Below are positions 53,494-61,408 of a stretch of 64,000 bases of DNA, one piece after another. The notes beneath the pieces were generated by a model. That model had not been told where the DNA came from and made no database searches. It saw only the letters and a list, made by a program, of their open reading frames with translations. Where the stretch lies: assembly GCA_033549245.1 (NCBI GenBank), contig JAWSUW010000002.1, forward strand, positions 3,805-67,804, given 5' to 3'. Source of the DNA: Fusibacter_D sp033549245 (GTDB lineage: Bacteria; Bacillota; Clostridia; Peptostreptococcales; Acidaminobacteraceae). A program made the translations under genes and the position numbers. The first letter of the stretch is position 1; each line of letters begins with the position of its first letter.

Positions 53494-53644
53494 CAGGGTG
53501 ATGACAAAGTCATCAAACTGTAGGCTGTAGTAAGCGTTCAAAGTCAAGGCACGGATGAAATCCAGTGAAGGCGCGACCTTCAGCGTCGTAACTGAATTGG
53601 ATTTTATCCAGTAACGATGGATTTGGACGTTTGTCTACAGTCTG
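53494..53644 (+). repeat. 151-bp structured repeat, copy 2
   Basis: Same start (CAGGGTGATGACAAAGTC) and end (GTCTG) as copy 1 and the same length, 12 differences. CTGTAG near the left end pairs with CTACAG near the right end, where copy 1 has CTTTAG and CTAAAG, a compensatory T-A to G-C change. It is enclosed between two near-identical terminator hairpins. Confidence 0.85.
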
Positions 53645-53645
53645 A

Positions 53646-53679
53646 AAAGAGAGTATGCCTTAGCATGCTCTCTTTTTTT
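53646..53679. terminator. Terminator hairpin right of repeat copy 2
   Basis: AAAGAGAGTATGCC and TTAGCATGCTCTCTTT with TTTTTTT. Serves repeat copy 2 on the plus strand; an A tract before it may also help end the minus-strand AraC gene. Confidence 0.8.
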
Positions 53680-53687
53680 GTTCATTT

Positions 53688-54566
53688 TTAAGACTGTTTC
53701 TTTTTAACCGGGATCCAGATCTCACTTCTGTATTTCGGATTGCTAGTATCTTTGCTCTCGTGCCACAAGATTTCAGGACCTTCGATCGACTCATATCCCG
53801 ATGATGGGAACCATTCCGAGTAAATCCTTCCCCACACGTTTTGTAGCGTTTCAGGGAAAGGACCAATAGATTCAAATATTGCCCATGTGCATGCATCAAC
53901 GTTTAACACCTCGAAATCTGGAGTGTCATCACTTGATGTAGCTACTCCAATATAATGATCCAGTTCACCCTTTTCGTCCATTCTCCCTTCGGAGAAATTA
54001 GTGGAAGCACTGATGATCCCTGCCGGTTCGACATTTGATAAGTCCTTTAAAGTCTTGATGATTTCAGGTGTAAAAACCTCATACATTTTTGCGATTTCGG
54101 GATTGACACCATTAAAAATTATAGGAACTCTCTTTTTAAATCCCACTAATTTAAATGCCCTTTTCTCTACTATGCGATAATTCATTTCACATCCTCCTTG
54201 GATTGATAATTGGAAAGTCATTTGTGGAAAAGATTTGATTTGAGCATTCGCATCTCTTGCTACAGATGGCAAAATTCCATGCATGGACTGAAAAGCTCTG
54301 GTAAAGGAATCAGCTGAATTGTATCCATATTTTATTGCGATATCAATGATTCTGAGATCACTATCTTTAAGTTCGATAGCTGCGAGAGTCATTTTTCTTC
54401 TTCGAATGTATTCAGATAAACTGATTCCAGCCAAAAATGAGAACATACGCTTAAAATGATATTCAGAACAATAAGCTATTTTTGAAATCTCAACATAATC
54501 AATTTCTTCTGTCAAATGCTTTTCAATATAGGCAAGAGCTTTATTCATACTACTAAGTGAATCCAT
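53688..54566 (-). CDS. AraC-family regulator with GyrI-like effector domain
   Basis: 292 residues from ATG 54566; AAGGAGG lies seven bases before it. HTH pair: YVEISKIAYCSEYHFKRMFS and IDIAIKYGYNSADSFTRAFQ. From about 125, a GyrI-like effector-binding domain (EMNYRIVEKRAFKLVGFKKR, then WFPSSGYESIEGPEI). Similar in build to the AraC protein at 880-1806. Ligand unknown. It stands alone, next to the truncated ABC permease. Confidence 0.87.
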   Translation of the reverse strand: MDSLSSMNKALAYIEKHLTEEIDYVEISKIAYCSEYHFKRMFSFLAGISLSEYIRRRKMTLAAIELKDSDLRIIDIAIKYGYNSADSFTRAFQSMHGILPSVARDANAQIKSFPQMTFQLSIQGGCEMNYRIVEKRAFKLVGFKKRVPIIFNGVNPEIAKMYEVFTPEIIKTLKDLSNVEPAGIISASTNFSEGRMDEKGELDHYIGVATSSDDTPDFEVLNVDACTWAIFESIGPFPETLQNVWGRIYSEWFPSSGYESIEGPEILWHESKDTSNPKYRSEIWIPVKKKQS

Positions 54567-54660
54567 CAAATAACCTCCTTTCTCAATAAGTTTAGCAAAG
54601 AATGAAGTATCGCATACGACTATCTATGCACAAATTAGTCGACTTTTATTTTTCTCAACT

Positions 54661-55380
54661 TTAAAACATCTCAAGTACTCCAAGTTTCACAGCCACTCTC
54701 GTCATAATACTAAACATCACCACCCCAATAGCCATCAATACAATTCCTAGTATGAGTTCTCCTAGGAGTATTCCACTCAAATCAGACAAGAGTGCACCCG
54801 AGTATAATGAACGGCTCGCTTCTATACTACGAGTCAGTGGCATTAGTTGTCCAATTGGTTGCAACCAAACAGGCATGCGATCAAGAGGAAAGTTTGCTCC
54901 AGTGAGTCCAAGCATAGCCATTGAAGCTATGTTGAGTACAAGATTCAGATCTCTTGTCAATAGTCCAAGACAAGAAATAATCAGTTCAAATGCCATTGCA
55001 GAAAAGGATGCTACAAGTAAAATCAATAGAAATGCTGGCCATGAAGATATTGGTAAGTAAAAATCGAAGATCAATGATCCAATGACAAGTCCGAATAGGA
55101 CAGTCAATAGTCCATCGAATATATGGAGCATCGCTCTCGGTAGAAATATTCCAACACCACTGGATGGAGAAGCTACTAATAATTTGAGCGTACCAGAATT
55201 CTTTTCTTGCGTCAATTGGACGCCTACTCCAAAAATCGCGTTGAAATAGGTCAGCACCAACGCATTTCCAATAAACCAATGACTGATATCAACGGTGCCG
55301 TATACATGACGAGCAATTAATGTGAAACATAACATTTGCATAAGTGGGGATCCAAGATTGACCATAAATTTTGCAATAAA
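54661..55380 (-). pseudogene. ABC-2 type permease, 5'-truncated
   Basis: The frame encodes about 238 residues of an ABC-2 permease: six-helix pattern with QLTQEKNSGTLKLLVASPSS and GLLTRDLNLVLNIASMAMLG. The first ATG (55365) has no ribosome site, and the homology starts earlier, at FFIAKFMVNLGSPLMQMLCF, directly after the terminator of the ArsR-like gene. So the N terminus and promoter are missing. No ABC ATPase gene lies nearby. Likely a deletion remnant. Confidence 0.6.
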
Positions 55381-55404
55381 AAAACTCTCCCTTTCGGAGA
55401 GTTA
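55381..55404 (-). terminator. Terminator of ArsR-like gene
   Basis: Minus strand: CTCTCC-GAAA-GGGAGAG followed by TTTTTTT, starting just after the gene stop. Confidence 0.85.
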
Positions 55405-55407
55405 GGA

Positions 55408-56409
55408 TTATTTTTCTTTTATATATTTAGTGACCTCATCGAGTTTTCTACTCAAACGTGTATAGTTCGTACTGAAATATTTGGTTTGTTTTACTTTTTC
55501 CACATTTACCAATCCATATTGATTGAGAATGTCAAGGTGATGTGAAACCGTTGGGGTAGTGAGGTTCAAAGCGTCAGAAATTTCTTTTCCATACATTGGA
55601 TGCATGTAAAGCATTTTAAGTATTCTAAGTCGGGTTGCATCTGAAATGCTCTTTAGTGGATCCAGTATGCTATCCAACTGTTCCTCTGGATTTCTATTCC
55701 ACTTTTCTATACCTTGCAAATAAATCATAGTCTGATCATCCATCAATCTCATGGAAAATGGACTGATATAATACACTGGTATAAACTCATAATTCACATA
55801 ATCTGCAATATTCCAAAATGGTTTACCCATCAACTCCTGCGCAAATGAAAGTGGATGTCTATATTCTGTACCCTCTTTAAAAATACTAAGAAGCGAATCA
55901 TATGAAGAATTTTGAATCAGTTCATCCAGCTTTCTGTTGAATGATTCATGTCCATCGAGAGCCAATAAGGTCTCACAGAACAAGTCAATAACTTTTGGCA
56001 ATGAGGTTATGATGTCAACAAGGCTATCATCATAGCCATACTGTTTTACATGAGCTTCCAATTCAGATTTTGATTTCAACAATTTTTCTGCTTCGATCTC
56101 ATCAATCTCATGTTCAAGAAAAATTACCAACAATCTTTCAACTGAACACTTTCTAATGTCGTCGATCAGAGTTTCAACGTGATCCCTTTCCATTGAAGCC
56201 AGAGCAAACTCAAGCCAAGTAAAACGCATGCTAGGCAGATTCTTCAACACTTCAAAAAAGGTTGTATACTGTGACTTTAAGTCATCATATACATTAAGAT
56301 CTAAAACTGTTTCATGCTCAGACTCATGGCTTAGGGCACATAACAATGAAAGAGCTTCAATCACTCGGCTATGTTGAATTTTTAGATGATGCTTGAAACG
56401 TACTTTCAT
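55408..56409 (-). CDS. ArsR-type winged-helix regulator with long N-terminal domain
   Basis: 333 residues from ATG 56409, preceded by GAGGGGGG. The C-terminal 90 residues are an ArsR HTH (SDATRLRILKMLYMHPMYGK then EISDALNLTTPTVSHHLDIL). The N-terminal 240 residues (DUF5937-like) are all helical with no known ligand motif. It probably senses a small molecule. Directly downstream of a Crp/Fnr-type gene on the same strand. The permease remnant after it may once have been its target. Confidence 0.75.
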   Translation of the reverse strand: MKVRFKHHLKIQHSRVIEALSLLCALSHESEHETVLDLNVYDDLKSQYTTFFEVLKNLPSMRFTWLEFALASMERDHVETLIDDIRKCSVERLLVIFLEHEIDEIEAEKLLKSKSELEAHVKQYGYDDSLVDIITSLPKVIDLFCETLLALDGHESFNRKLDELIQNSSYDSLLSIFKEGTEYRHPLSFAQELMGKPFWNIADYVNYEFIPVYYISPFSMRLMDDQTMIYLQGIEKWNRNPEEQLDSILDPLKSISDATRLRILKMLYMHPMYGKEISDALNLTTPTVSHHLDILNQYGLVNVEKVKQTKYFSTNYTRLSRKLDEVTKYIKEK

Positions 56410-56460
56410 AATGTCCCCCCTCAGCAGTATCATAACTTGTTTTGTTAAAATTGGCAATCC

Positions 56461-57126
56461 TCACTCAAGGTGCTTTGCTATCTCATACAGGCCATCCCGG
56501 TTGATTTCATACCCTTTTTTCGTCTTTTTCATCAATGCTTGCGCTTTAAACTCCTGCAGAGTTTGTAATAGATGGCGATAACTCACGCCTAAAAATTCAG
56601 CTGTTTCCGTATGCCTTTCATCATAATACCCGTCATTCTCAGCGAGTAAAATATATGCTGCAAGTCGATAGCGCAATTCAAAGCTTTGTTGCTTCGAATG
56701 AAACCAAGTTCGATCCAATAATTTTTTACCGATATATCTGCTCATGATCAGCATGAACTGGGCATCACTTAAAAGATACTCTCTGGCAACATCCATGCAA
56801 ACGGCCATACAAACACATTCAGAAAGACAAGTCACATCTTTTGGAGATTGCTCCACATCTATTAATGTCAACTCTCCAATGAATTCTTCCGGTCCGACAA
56901 AATGAACAATGGAACGCTTCCCATCTTCATGGATCAGAGTAATTTTTGCTTTGCCCGATAATAAAAAATAAAGATGATCAAGGTTCTTTTCTGAATCAAT
57001 AATCATATCCTTTTGATTGTATTTGTAACAAGTTACATGTTCCTTTACTGTTTCAAACAAATACAAGTATTGATCATAAATCGCCTTCTCTTTTTCATTT
57101 AAATCTTCCATTGATATCTTGATCAT
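56461..57126 (-). CDS. Crp/Fnr-family regulator (YeiL-like)
   Basis: 221 residues from ATG 57126 (GGAGG six bases upstream). An N-terminal cyclic-nucleotide-like beta barrel (LYFLLSGKAKITLIHEDGKR, then GPEEFIGELTLIDVEQSPKD) and a C-terminal HTH (ETAEFLGVSYRHLLQTLQEF). Several Cys (CLSECVCMAVCMD) near 105-117 could form an Fe-S or redox site, as proposed for YeiL. It lies divergent from a YczE-like gene and probably acts at the TGTGA-type dyad between them and the one before the hemerythrin gene. Confidence 0.85.
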   Translation of the reverse strand: MIKISMEDLNEKEKAIYDQYLYLFETVKEHVTCYKYNQKDMIIDSEKNLDHLYFLLSGKAKITLIHEDGKRSIVHFVGPEEFIGELTLIDVEQSPKDVTCLSECVCMAVCMDVAREYLLSDAQFMLIMSRYIGKKLLDRTWFHSKQQSFELRYRLAAYILLAENDGYYDERHTETAEFLGVSYRHLLQTLQEFKAQALMKKTKKGYEINRDGLYEIAKHLE

Positions 57127-57138
57127 ATTTGCCTCCAA

Positions 57139-57181
57139 TGTGAGATATCTCATATTTAGTTTATCACAAATGATTTATAAT
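57139..57181 (+). promoter_or_regulatory. Crp/Fnr-type site and promoter of YczE-like gene
   Basis: TGTGA-GATATC-TCATA (57139-57154), with perfect core TGAGATATCTCA. TATAAT stands at 57176-57181 without a good -35, so activation is likely; the dyad centre is about -41.5 from the predicted start. On the minus strand the site lies next to the start of the Crp/Fnr-type gene itself. Confidence 0.65.
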
Positions 57182-57209
57182 TGGGTTGAAAATATAAGGA
57201 GGAATTGAT

Positions 57210-57836
57210 ATGAACACTAAAAATCTTATTAAATCATACATTTTCTATTTGATCTCCGCTTTCGGAATCAGTTTGACCATTAAAGCCCATATAGGTGTCA
57301 GCAGTTTCAATTCAATGAATGTGGCTTTGGCTGAAGCTTCACAAATAAAAGTAGGGACAATCACGACCCTACTTAACATAGCATTTCTATTGATTTATAT
57401 GCGCATGACACACTTTAAATTGGTTGGGAAATATGTACTTCAAGGATTTTCAGTACTGATATTTGGAATTTTCATCAACTTTTTCACTTACAATTTATTG
57501 AACTTCTTTGAACTTTCAAATTATGGAATGCGTATCTTAACAATGATCATAGGTACAATAATTGGTGGGGCATCCGTTGGAATGATCATATCCTATAATA
57601 CGATTACTTTCCCTATAGAAAGTGTCTGCAACGAATTGGCCGAGAGGACTTCGAACAGTTTCATGCTATATCGATATGGCATCGATCTTTTTTCCATTGC
57701 CATTTCTGTTCTTGTGACTCTCTCATTTGATCTACCATTTTTCGTGAGAGAAGGGACGATCATAAGTTTTATTCTTCTCTCATTTTCCATGAGTTTGGTG
57801 AGAAAGTGGCGGGATAATAGTCTACAATTCGGATAG
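57210..57836 (+). CDS. YczE/YitT-like membrane protein
   Basis: 208 residues, five to six membrane helices (IKSYIFYLISAFGISLTIKA, TTLLNIAFLLIYMRM, LQGFSVLIFGIFINFFTY, ILTMIIGTIIGGASVGMIIS and FSIAISVLVTLSF). The family is the YczE/YyaS/YitT-type transporters without known substrate. AAGGAGG precedes the ATG. Divergent from its likely activator, the YeiL-like gene. The 3' end overlaps the convergent hydrolase gene by 15 bases. Confidence 0.8.
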   Translation: MNTKNLIKSYIFYLISAFGISLTIKAHIGVSSFNSMNVALAEASQIKVGTITTLLNIAFLLIYMRMTHFKLVGKYVLQGFSVLIFGIFINFFTYNLLNFFELSNYGMRILTMIIGTIIGGASVGMIISYNTITFPIESVCNELAERTSNSFMLYRYGIDLFSIAISVLVTLSFDLPFFVREGTIISFILLSFSMSLVRKWRDNSLQFG

Positions 57837-58763
57837 AAACTCATCTGTATATTTTTTGATCAATTCTGACTGCGTCTGATAGATCATATGTGATCCTTCT
57901 ATGACTTTAAAAGATGCATTTTGTCCAAGTCTATTCAAATGTTTGGTTTGATACCCCATCCCATCGTCCTTGCTTTTCTTGCCCATTGTCTTCAACGTAT
58001 TTGATGCTATTAGCTTTAAAACTGGAATAGTCTCAGGGAACTTTAGCTCACTGACTTCCTGGATGTTGGCCCCAAATAAAACAGCTTGATCGATAACTGT
58101 ATCATTGCTTCCAAAATAAGTGAAAAGTTTGTAATCGGCTTGTTCTTTCTCAGTATAACCATTTTCTATCAGCTTGAATTCTGGTATCAAATTGGATACC
58201 AATCTTGAGAATCCAGTGGCTTGCTGTATTTTTCCAAGTGAATAGACAAATCTAGGTATTTTTACCGATTCCAGTTCTGCACTTGAAGTTGTATCGAGCA
58301 TGATAATTGCTTCAATCTCATCTGGATATTGAGCAGCATAATACTCTGCATAGATGCCTGAAGCCGAATGTGGCATTAAAACATATGGAGGTTTAAGTCC
58401 TGATTTTTGTAGCGCTTCCCTAAGTTCTTTTATGTAATTCTCATTAGTTCTTGGTTGATCTGAAACATCACTGAAACCTATACCGAAATACTCAACAGCT
58501 ACTACTTTGTAATCGTCTTTCATAGTTCGCATCAGCGGACCAAAATCGGCTGAAGGTAGAGCAATTCCAAGTCCAGGCATTAAGACAATGGTTTTGTCCC
58601 CTTCTCCCATTTTGTAGACATGCATTTTTTTGCCATCCACTTCAACCAATTCGCTATATGGTTTCACTTGGTCAAGTTCTTTTGTTCCTCTTAGCTGTGT
58701 CACAGCAAATCCTGCGATGTTTAGCAATATGATGACACCAAATAACACCGATAGAACTGTCAT
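57822..58763 (-). CDS. Membrane-anchored alpha/beta-hydrolase
   Basis: 313 residues. An N-terminal membrane helix (VLSVLFGVIILLNIAGFAV) is followed by an alpha/beta-hydrolase: LMPGLGIALPS (oxyanion), PHSASGIYAEYYAAQYP (nucleophile elbow with Ser near 142, PHSASG instead of GxSxG), and a C-terminal EGSHMIYQT with the catalytic His near 293. The change of the first Gly of the elbow is also seen in some lipase-like families. It follows the ArsR-like gene at 58807 by 43 bases. Confidence 0.8.
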   Translation of the reverse strand: MTVLSVLFGVIILLNIAGFAVTQLRGTKELDQVKPYSELVEVDGKKMHVYKMGEGDKTIVLMPGLGIALPSADFGPLMRTMKDDYKVVAVEYFGIGFSDVSDQPRTNENYIKELREALQKSGLKPPYVLMPHSASGIYAEYYAAQYPDEIEAIIMLDTTSSAELESVKIPRFVYSLGKIQQATGFSRLVSNLIPEFKLIENGYTEKEQADYKLFTYFGSNDTVIDQAVLFGANIQEVSELKFPETIPVLKLIASNTLKTMGKKSKDDGMGYQTKHLNRLGQNASFKVIEGSHMIYQTQSELIKKYTDEFLSEL

Positions 58764-58806
58764 AATTTTTCGCCCCTACTCTTATTTTTTTTCGTTCTCA
58801 TTTTTT

Positions 58807-59334
58807 TTACTCCCCTTCATTGATTACAGGAGAAGAAATAATAGAAATACTTCTTTGTTTTCGACTCCCATCTTGGACATTACTCATGTACTTTCCCAAA
58901 ACTTGATTCATCTCACTCATAAACAATTTAAATTCTTCATCACTTAACATCAAACTGACATTTCCTAAAAATATATTATCAAATTCTGATATGGGTTGAT
59001 CCTTATTATCTGCGAAATATCTATCAAAATCAGAATATATTTTCATTAGAAAACCGAAAGCATTTCTTGATGCATTTTCTACAGTGTTTTCTTTGCTGTA
59101 TGCTCCAATATTCAGTGCATAAGTTTTTTCAACTGAACCTCTGATTTTCTTCTCGGAGATTACTGTGAGCAGATCACTCTTCTCTAAAATATTAATATGT
59201 CTATATAATGTAGTTCTTGGTACATCTGAAATGTGCTCTGATAATATCCCCGCTGTCGCCTCTTTATGTACTGATAGATACTGTATTATTCGACTCCGTA
59301 TGGGATTCATCAGCACTTGGTTCAGATCTTTCAT
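58807..59334 (-). CDS. ArsR-like winged-helix regulator
   Basis: 175 residues from ATG 59334, GAGGTG eight bases upstream. The N-terminal HTH is NPIRSRIIQYLSVHKEATAG then ILSEHISDVPRTTLYRHINI. The remaining helical part (about 85-150) may dimerise. It should regulate itself and the hydrolase gene through the palindrome between -35 and -10 at 59371-59399. Confidence 0.8.
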   Translation of the reverse strand: MKDLNQVLMNPIRSRIIQYLSVHKEATAGILSEHISDVPRTTLYRHINILEKSDLLTVISEKKIRGSVEKTYALNIGAYSKENTVENASRNAFGFLMKIYSDFDRYFADNKDQPISEFDNIFLGNVSLMLSDEEFKLFMSEMNQVLGKYMSNVQDGSRKQRSISIISSPVINEGE

Positions 59335-59364
59335 GTTAATCACCTCTTTTTATTAGTTCCATTT

Positions 59365-59399
59365 GTGGTTATAATACCACTTGTGGGACAAGTCGTCAA
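59365..59399 (-). promoter_or_regulatory. Promoter with nested palindromes before ArsR-like gene
   Basis: Minus strand TTGACG (59394-59399), 17 bases, TATTAT (59371-59376). ACTTGT-GGG-ACAAGT (59379-59393) fills the spacer, and GTGGT-TATAAT-ACCAC (59365-59380) covers the -10. A repressor dimer would block RNA polymerase here; the ArsR-like protein is the natural candidate. Confidence 0.7.
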
Positions 59400-59467
59400 T
59401 ACTTAATATCATTAAGATTTCATAATAATATGATTTATGGTAGAATAATATTGGACTGGAGGTAGAC

Positions 59468-59899
59468 ATGGCAAAAAAAGAAATTTCAGATGAAAGAAAA
59501 GCACTTTATTATGCGGGAATGGCTGTATCAGGCATTGGTATTCTTTTGTTTCTTTCCGTTTTTGTTAGTTTTATGAATCCTGAAAGAATGCTTTCAGATG
59601 GTTCTGTTGGCGCATTTATGAGCAGACCATTCATAGGCATTCTGATGATTGCCATTGGCAATGGGATGAGGGTTGTTGCTGCACGTGGCGTTGCGGGGTC
59701 AGGAATCATTCTAGACCCAAAGAAAGCCAGGGAAGATTTGAGCCCTTGGTCATCAATGGCCGGTGGAATGATCAAGGATGCAATGGACGAAACAGAGATA
59801 CATACAAAAAAAGAAATCGTTAAGGTCAGATGTAGAAACTGCTCTGAACTGAACGATGAAGATGCCAAGTTTTGCAAAAATTGTGGCGAGAAAGTATAA
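59468..59899 (+). CDS. Membrane protein with C-terminal zinc ribbon
   Basis: 143 residues, two membrane helices (YYAGMAVSGIGILLFLSVFV and FIGILMIAIGNGMRVVAARG), a soluble linker, and a C-terminal zinc ribbon (CRNCSELNDEDAKFCKNCG). TGGAGG precedes the ATG. It stands alone, ends with a terminator at 59902, and its function is unknown. Confidence 0.75.
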   Translation: MAKKEISDERKALYYAGMAVSGIGILLFLSVFVSFMNPERMLSDGSVGAFMSRPFIGILMIAIGNGMRVVAARGVAGSGIILDPKKAREDLSPWSSMAGGMIKDAMDETEIHTKKEIVKVRCRNCSELNDEDAKFCKNCGEKV

Positions 59900-59901
59900 T
59901 A

Positions 59902-59925
59902 AAATCCGATATTTCGGATTTTTTT
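59902..59925 (+). terminator. Intrinsic terminator
   Basis: AAATCCGA-TATT-TCGGATTT followed by TTTT, right after the zinc-ribbon gene stop. Confidence 0.8.
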
Positions 59926-60356
59926 TATTTGCTATTTAGTGAAGGTCTTCCTGTAGCTAACTCACCAAGTCTGTCAGCCCATTTTTCTGTCCAGTAGTGG
60001 GAATAGGACAAACCTCTGAGTTCCCTCTTCTTTATATAATGTCTATGTTTTGCCCAAGTAAACGATGGTATACCAATCAAAGGAATATAAAGAGGACCCA
60101 AAATTAATGATTGGATAGTATGCCCATATTCATGGACAATCAATCTCTCACCGTTTTTTCTATCTTGTATAGGCGCAAAAATAAATATTCCGAGTGAAAG
60201 TCCCGACGAAAATTTCCATTTTGTAAGAATGCTCCCATGATAAAAGCTATGTGGATCCCTTGAATGTCGCAAGAAAACAAAGAATCCCAATGCACTTTGT
60301 ATGATTCCCCACGTGAGTTGGATTGCTCCATACATCACCCTCCAGAAAAAAGTCAT
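59925..60356 (-). CDS. Membrane protein with HEYGH motif
   Basis: 143 residues. An N-terminal hydrophobic segment (GAIQLTWGIIQSALGFFVFL) is followed by HEYGHTIQSLILGPLYIPLI, where HExxH in a hydrophobic helix suggests an intramembrane or membrane-associated zinc protein. A conserved-looking SHYWTEKWADRLGEL ends the protein. Start uncertain: 60356 has a weak ribosome site, and ATG 60335 sits very close to GGAGGG. Function unknown. Confidence 0.65.
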   Translation of the reverse strand: MTFFWRVMYGAIQLTWGIIQSALGFFVFLRHSRDPHSFYHGSILTKWKFSSGLSLGIFIFAPIQDRKNGERLIVHEYGHTIQSLILGPLYIPLIGIPSFTWAKHRHYIKKRELRGLSYSHYWTEKWADRLGELATGRPSLNSK

Positions 60357-60357
60357 C

Positions 60358-60552
60358 TTATTTGCTTGTTATAATATCAATGAATTGTGCTTCGTCATCA
60401 CAGACCACCAAATGATTATTGATTAGTCCAAAGACTTGATCAGAGTATGCTTCACAGTGACCTATACAACCAATTTCAATATCAGCAGAAGCCAATACCT
60501 GTTGAAGACTTTCAATTTGAATATTTGAGCAGTGCTTACAAACTTTTACCAT
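60358..60552 (-). CDS. DUF1450-like Cys protein
   Basis: 64 residues from ATG 60552 (GGAGG six bases upstream). CKHCSNIQIESLQQVLASAD then EIGCIGHCEAYSDQVFGLIN: a CxxC and a CxxxC in a thioredoxin-like alpha/beta pattern, resembling YuzB/DUF1450. The promoter has a CsoR/CstR-like dyad, so the gene may answer to copper or to sulfane sulfur; the protein's thiols fit this. Confidence 0.7.
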   Translation of the reverse strand: MVKVCKHCSNIQIESLQQVLASADIEIGCIGHCEAYSDQVFGLINNHLVVCDDEAQFIDIITSK

Positions 60553-60583
60553 AATAAACCTCCAATATAATGTTATCAATTAC

Positions 60584-60612
60584 AATATACCCCCACCGGG
60601 TATATGTGTCAA
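60584..60612 (-). promoter_or_regulatory. Promoter with CsoR/CstR-like operator
   Basis: Minus strand TTGACA (60607-60612), 17 bases, TATATT (60584-60589). Between them lies ATATACCC-CCACC-GGGTATAT (60585-60605), an 8-5-8 dyad of the G-tract type bound by CsoR/RcnR/CstR (DUF156) repressors. Confidence 0.65.
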
Positions 60613-60632
60613 GAAATATTTTTTTAAAAGTA

Positions 60633-60688
60633 TTGACACTTTTAATTGCATAATATATTATGTATTTGTCGTTACATAATATATTATA
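60633..60688 (+). promoter_or_regulatory. Promoter with two MarR-type palindromes
   Basis: TTGACA (60633-60638), 17 bases, TATTAT (60656-60661). CATAATATATTATG (60649-60662) is a perfect 14-base palindrome across the -10. A near copy, CATAATATATTATA, stands at 60675-60688, 26 bases downstream. They are probably bound by the MarR protein of this operon. Confidence 0.75.
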
Positions 60689-60707
60689 TATTTAGGAGTT
60701 AATAAAA

Positions 60708-60949
60708 ATGAAAAGAACAATCAAAGTGTTGGTTCTGATCCTGCTTATTCTTATAGCAGCTGGAACCGGAGGAATCATGTTTTTGGCAAGTGGTCTTGAA
60801 GATGGCGAAGCCATTACTGTCATGGATGTAGAAACTGACTCTCTGAGTGACGGAGAATTTGTAGGCACATATGAAAACAAAAGATGGGACAATAAGTAAA
60901 TGCTTATTTGAAAGCAATCGAAAACGCACTCATGAAAGCGAGGCAATAA
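60708..60949 (+). pseudogene. FMN-binding-domain protein, internal deletion
   Basis: The frame from ATG 60708 reads a membrane anchor (VLVLILLILIAAGTGGIMFL), then DVETDSLSDGEFVGTYENKR and stops at 60899. That is the N-terminal half of a small FMN_bind protein. A second frame just after reads AIENALMKARQ-stop (60914-60949), the usual C-terminal end. The middle, about 50-60 residues with the flavin-attachment SGAT-like motif, is missing and the frames differ. So a once whole gene has lost its centre. Confidence 0.65.
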
Positions 60950-61408
60950 TTGACTGATCAAGATATTCATGCAATGAAAGAGATATTCGGTAATTTATTT
61001 TACATGACCAATAAGCTTCAAACTATGGTGGATAAAGAATTTGAACCTTACGGTTTTACTGCGAAACAATGGTTTTTGATGGTTGTGATCACAAGATTTT
61101 TCGACACCCCTCCAAAACTAGCGGATTTGACCGAATATATGGGGAGTTCTTACCAAAACATAAAACAATTGGCTGTAAAACTTGAGAATAATGGATTTGT
61201 GGAAATACAAAATGATCCAAACGACAAACGAGTCCTTAGAATTGCACTCACCGAAAAATGTGCCGCATTTTGGGCCGATCATCAAAACGAAGATTTGAAA
61301 TTTATGAGCACATTGTTCGAAGCCTATTCATCTGAAGAACTTCAGAACTTTTATGCTTACATGGAAATGTTATCTGCATCAGTAAAAAAAATGGAGGAAA
61401 AATTATGA
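60950..61408 (+). CDS. MarR-family regulator
   Basis: 152 residues from TTG 60950 (GAGG six bases upstream). Winged helix: LADLTEYMGSSYQNIKQLAV then KLENNGFVEIQNDPNDKRVL, with the wing DPNDKR typical of MarR. It overlaps the flavodoxin gene (ATGA) and follows the broken FMN-binding gene. Probably represses the operon via the two palindromes at 60649-60688, released by an unknown ligand. Confidence 0.88.
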   Translation: MTDQDIHAMKEIFGNLFYMTNKLQTMVDKEFEPYGFTAKQWFLMVVITRFFDTPPKLADLTEYMGSSYQNIKQLAVKLENNGFVEIQNDPNDKRVLRIALTEKCAAFWADHQNEDLKFMSTLFEAYSSEELQNFYAYMEMLSASVKKMEEKL

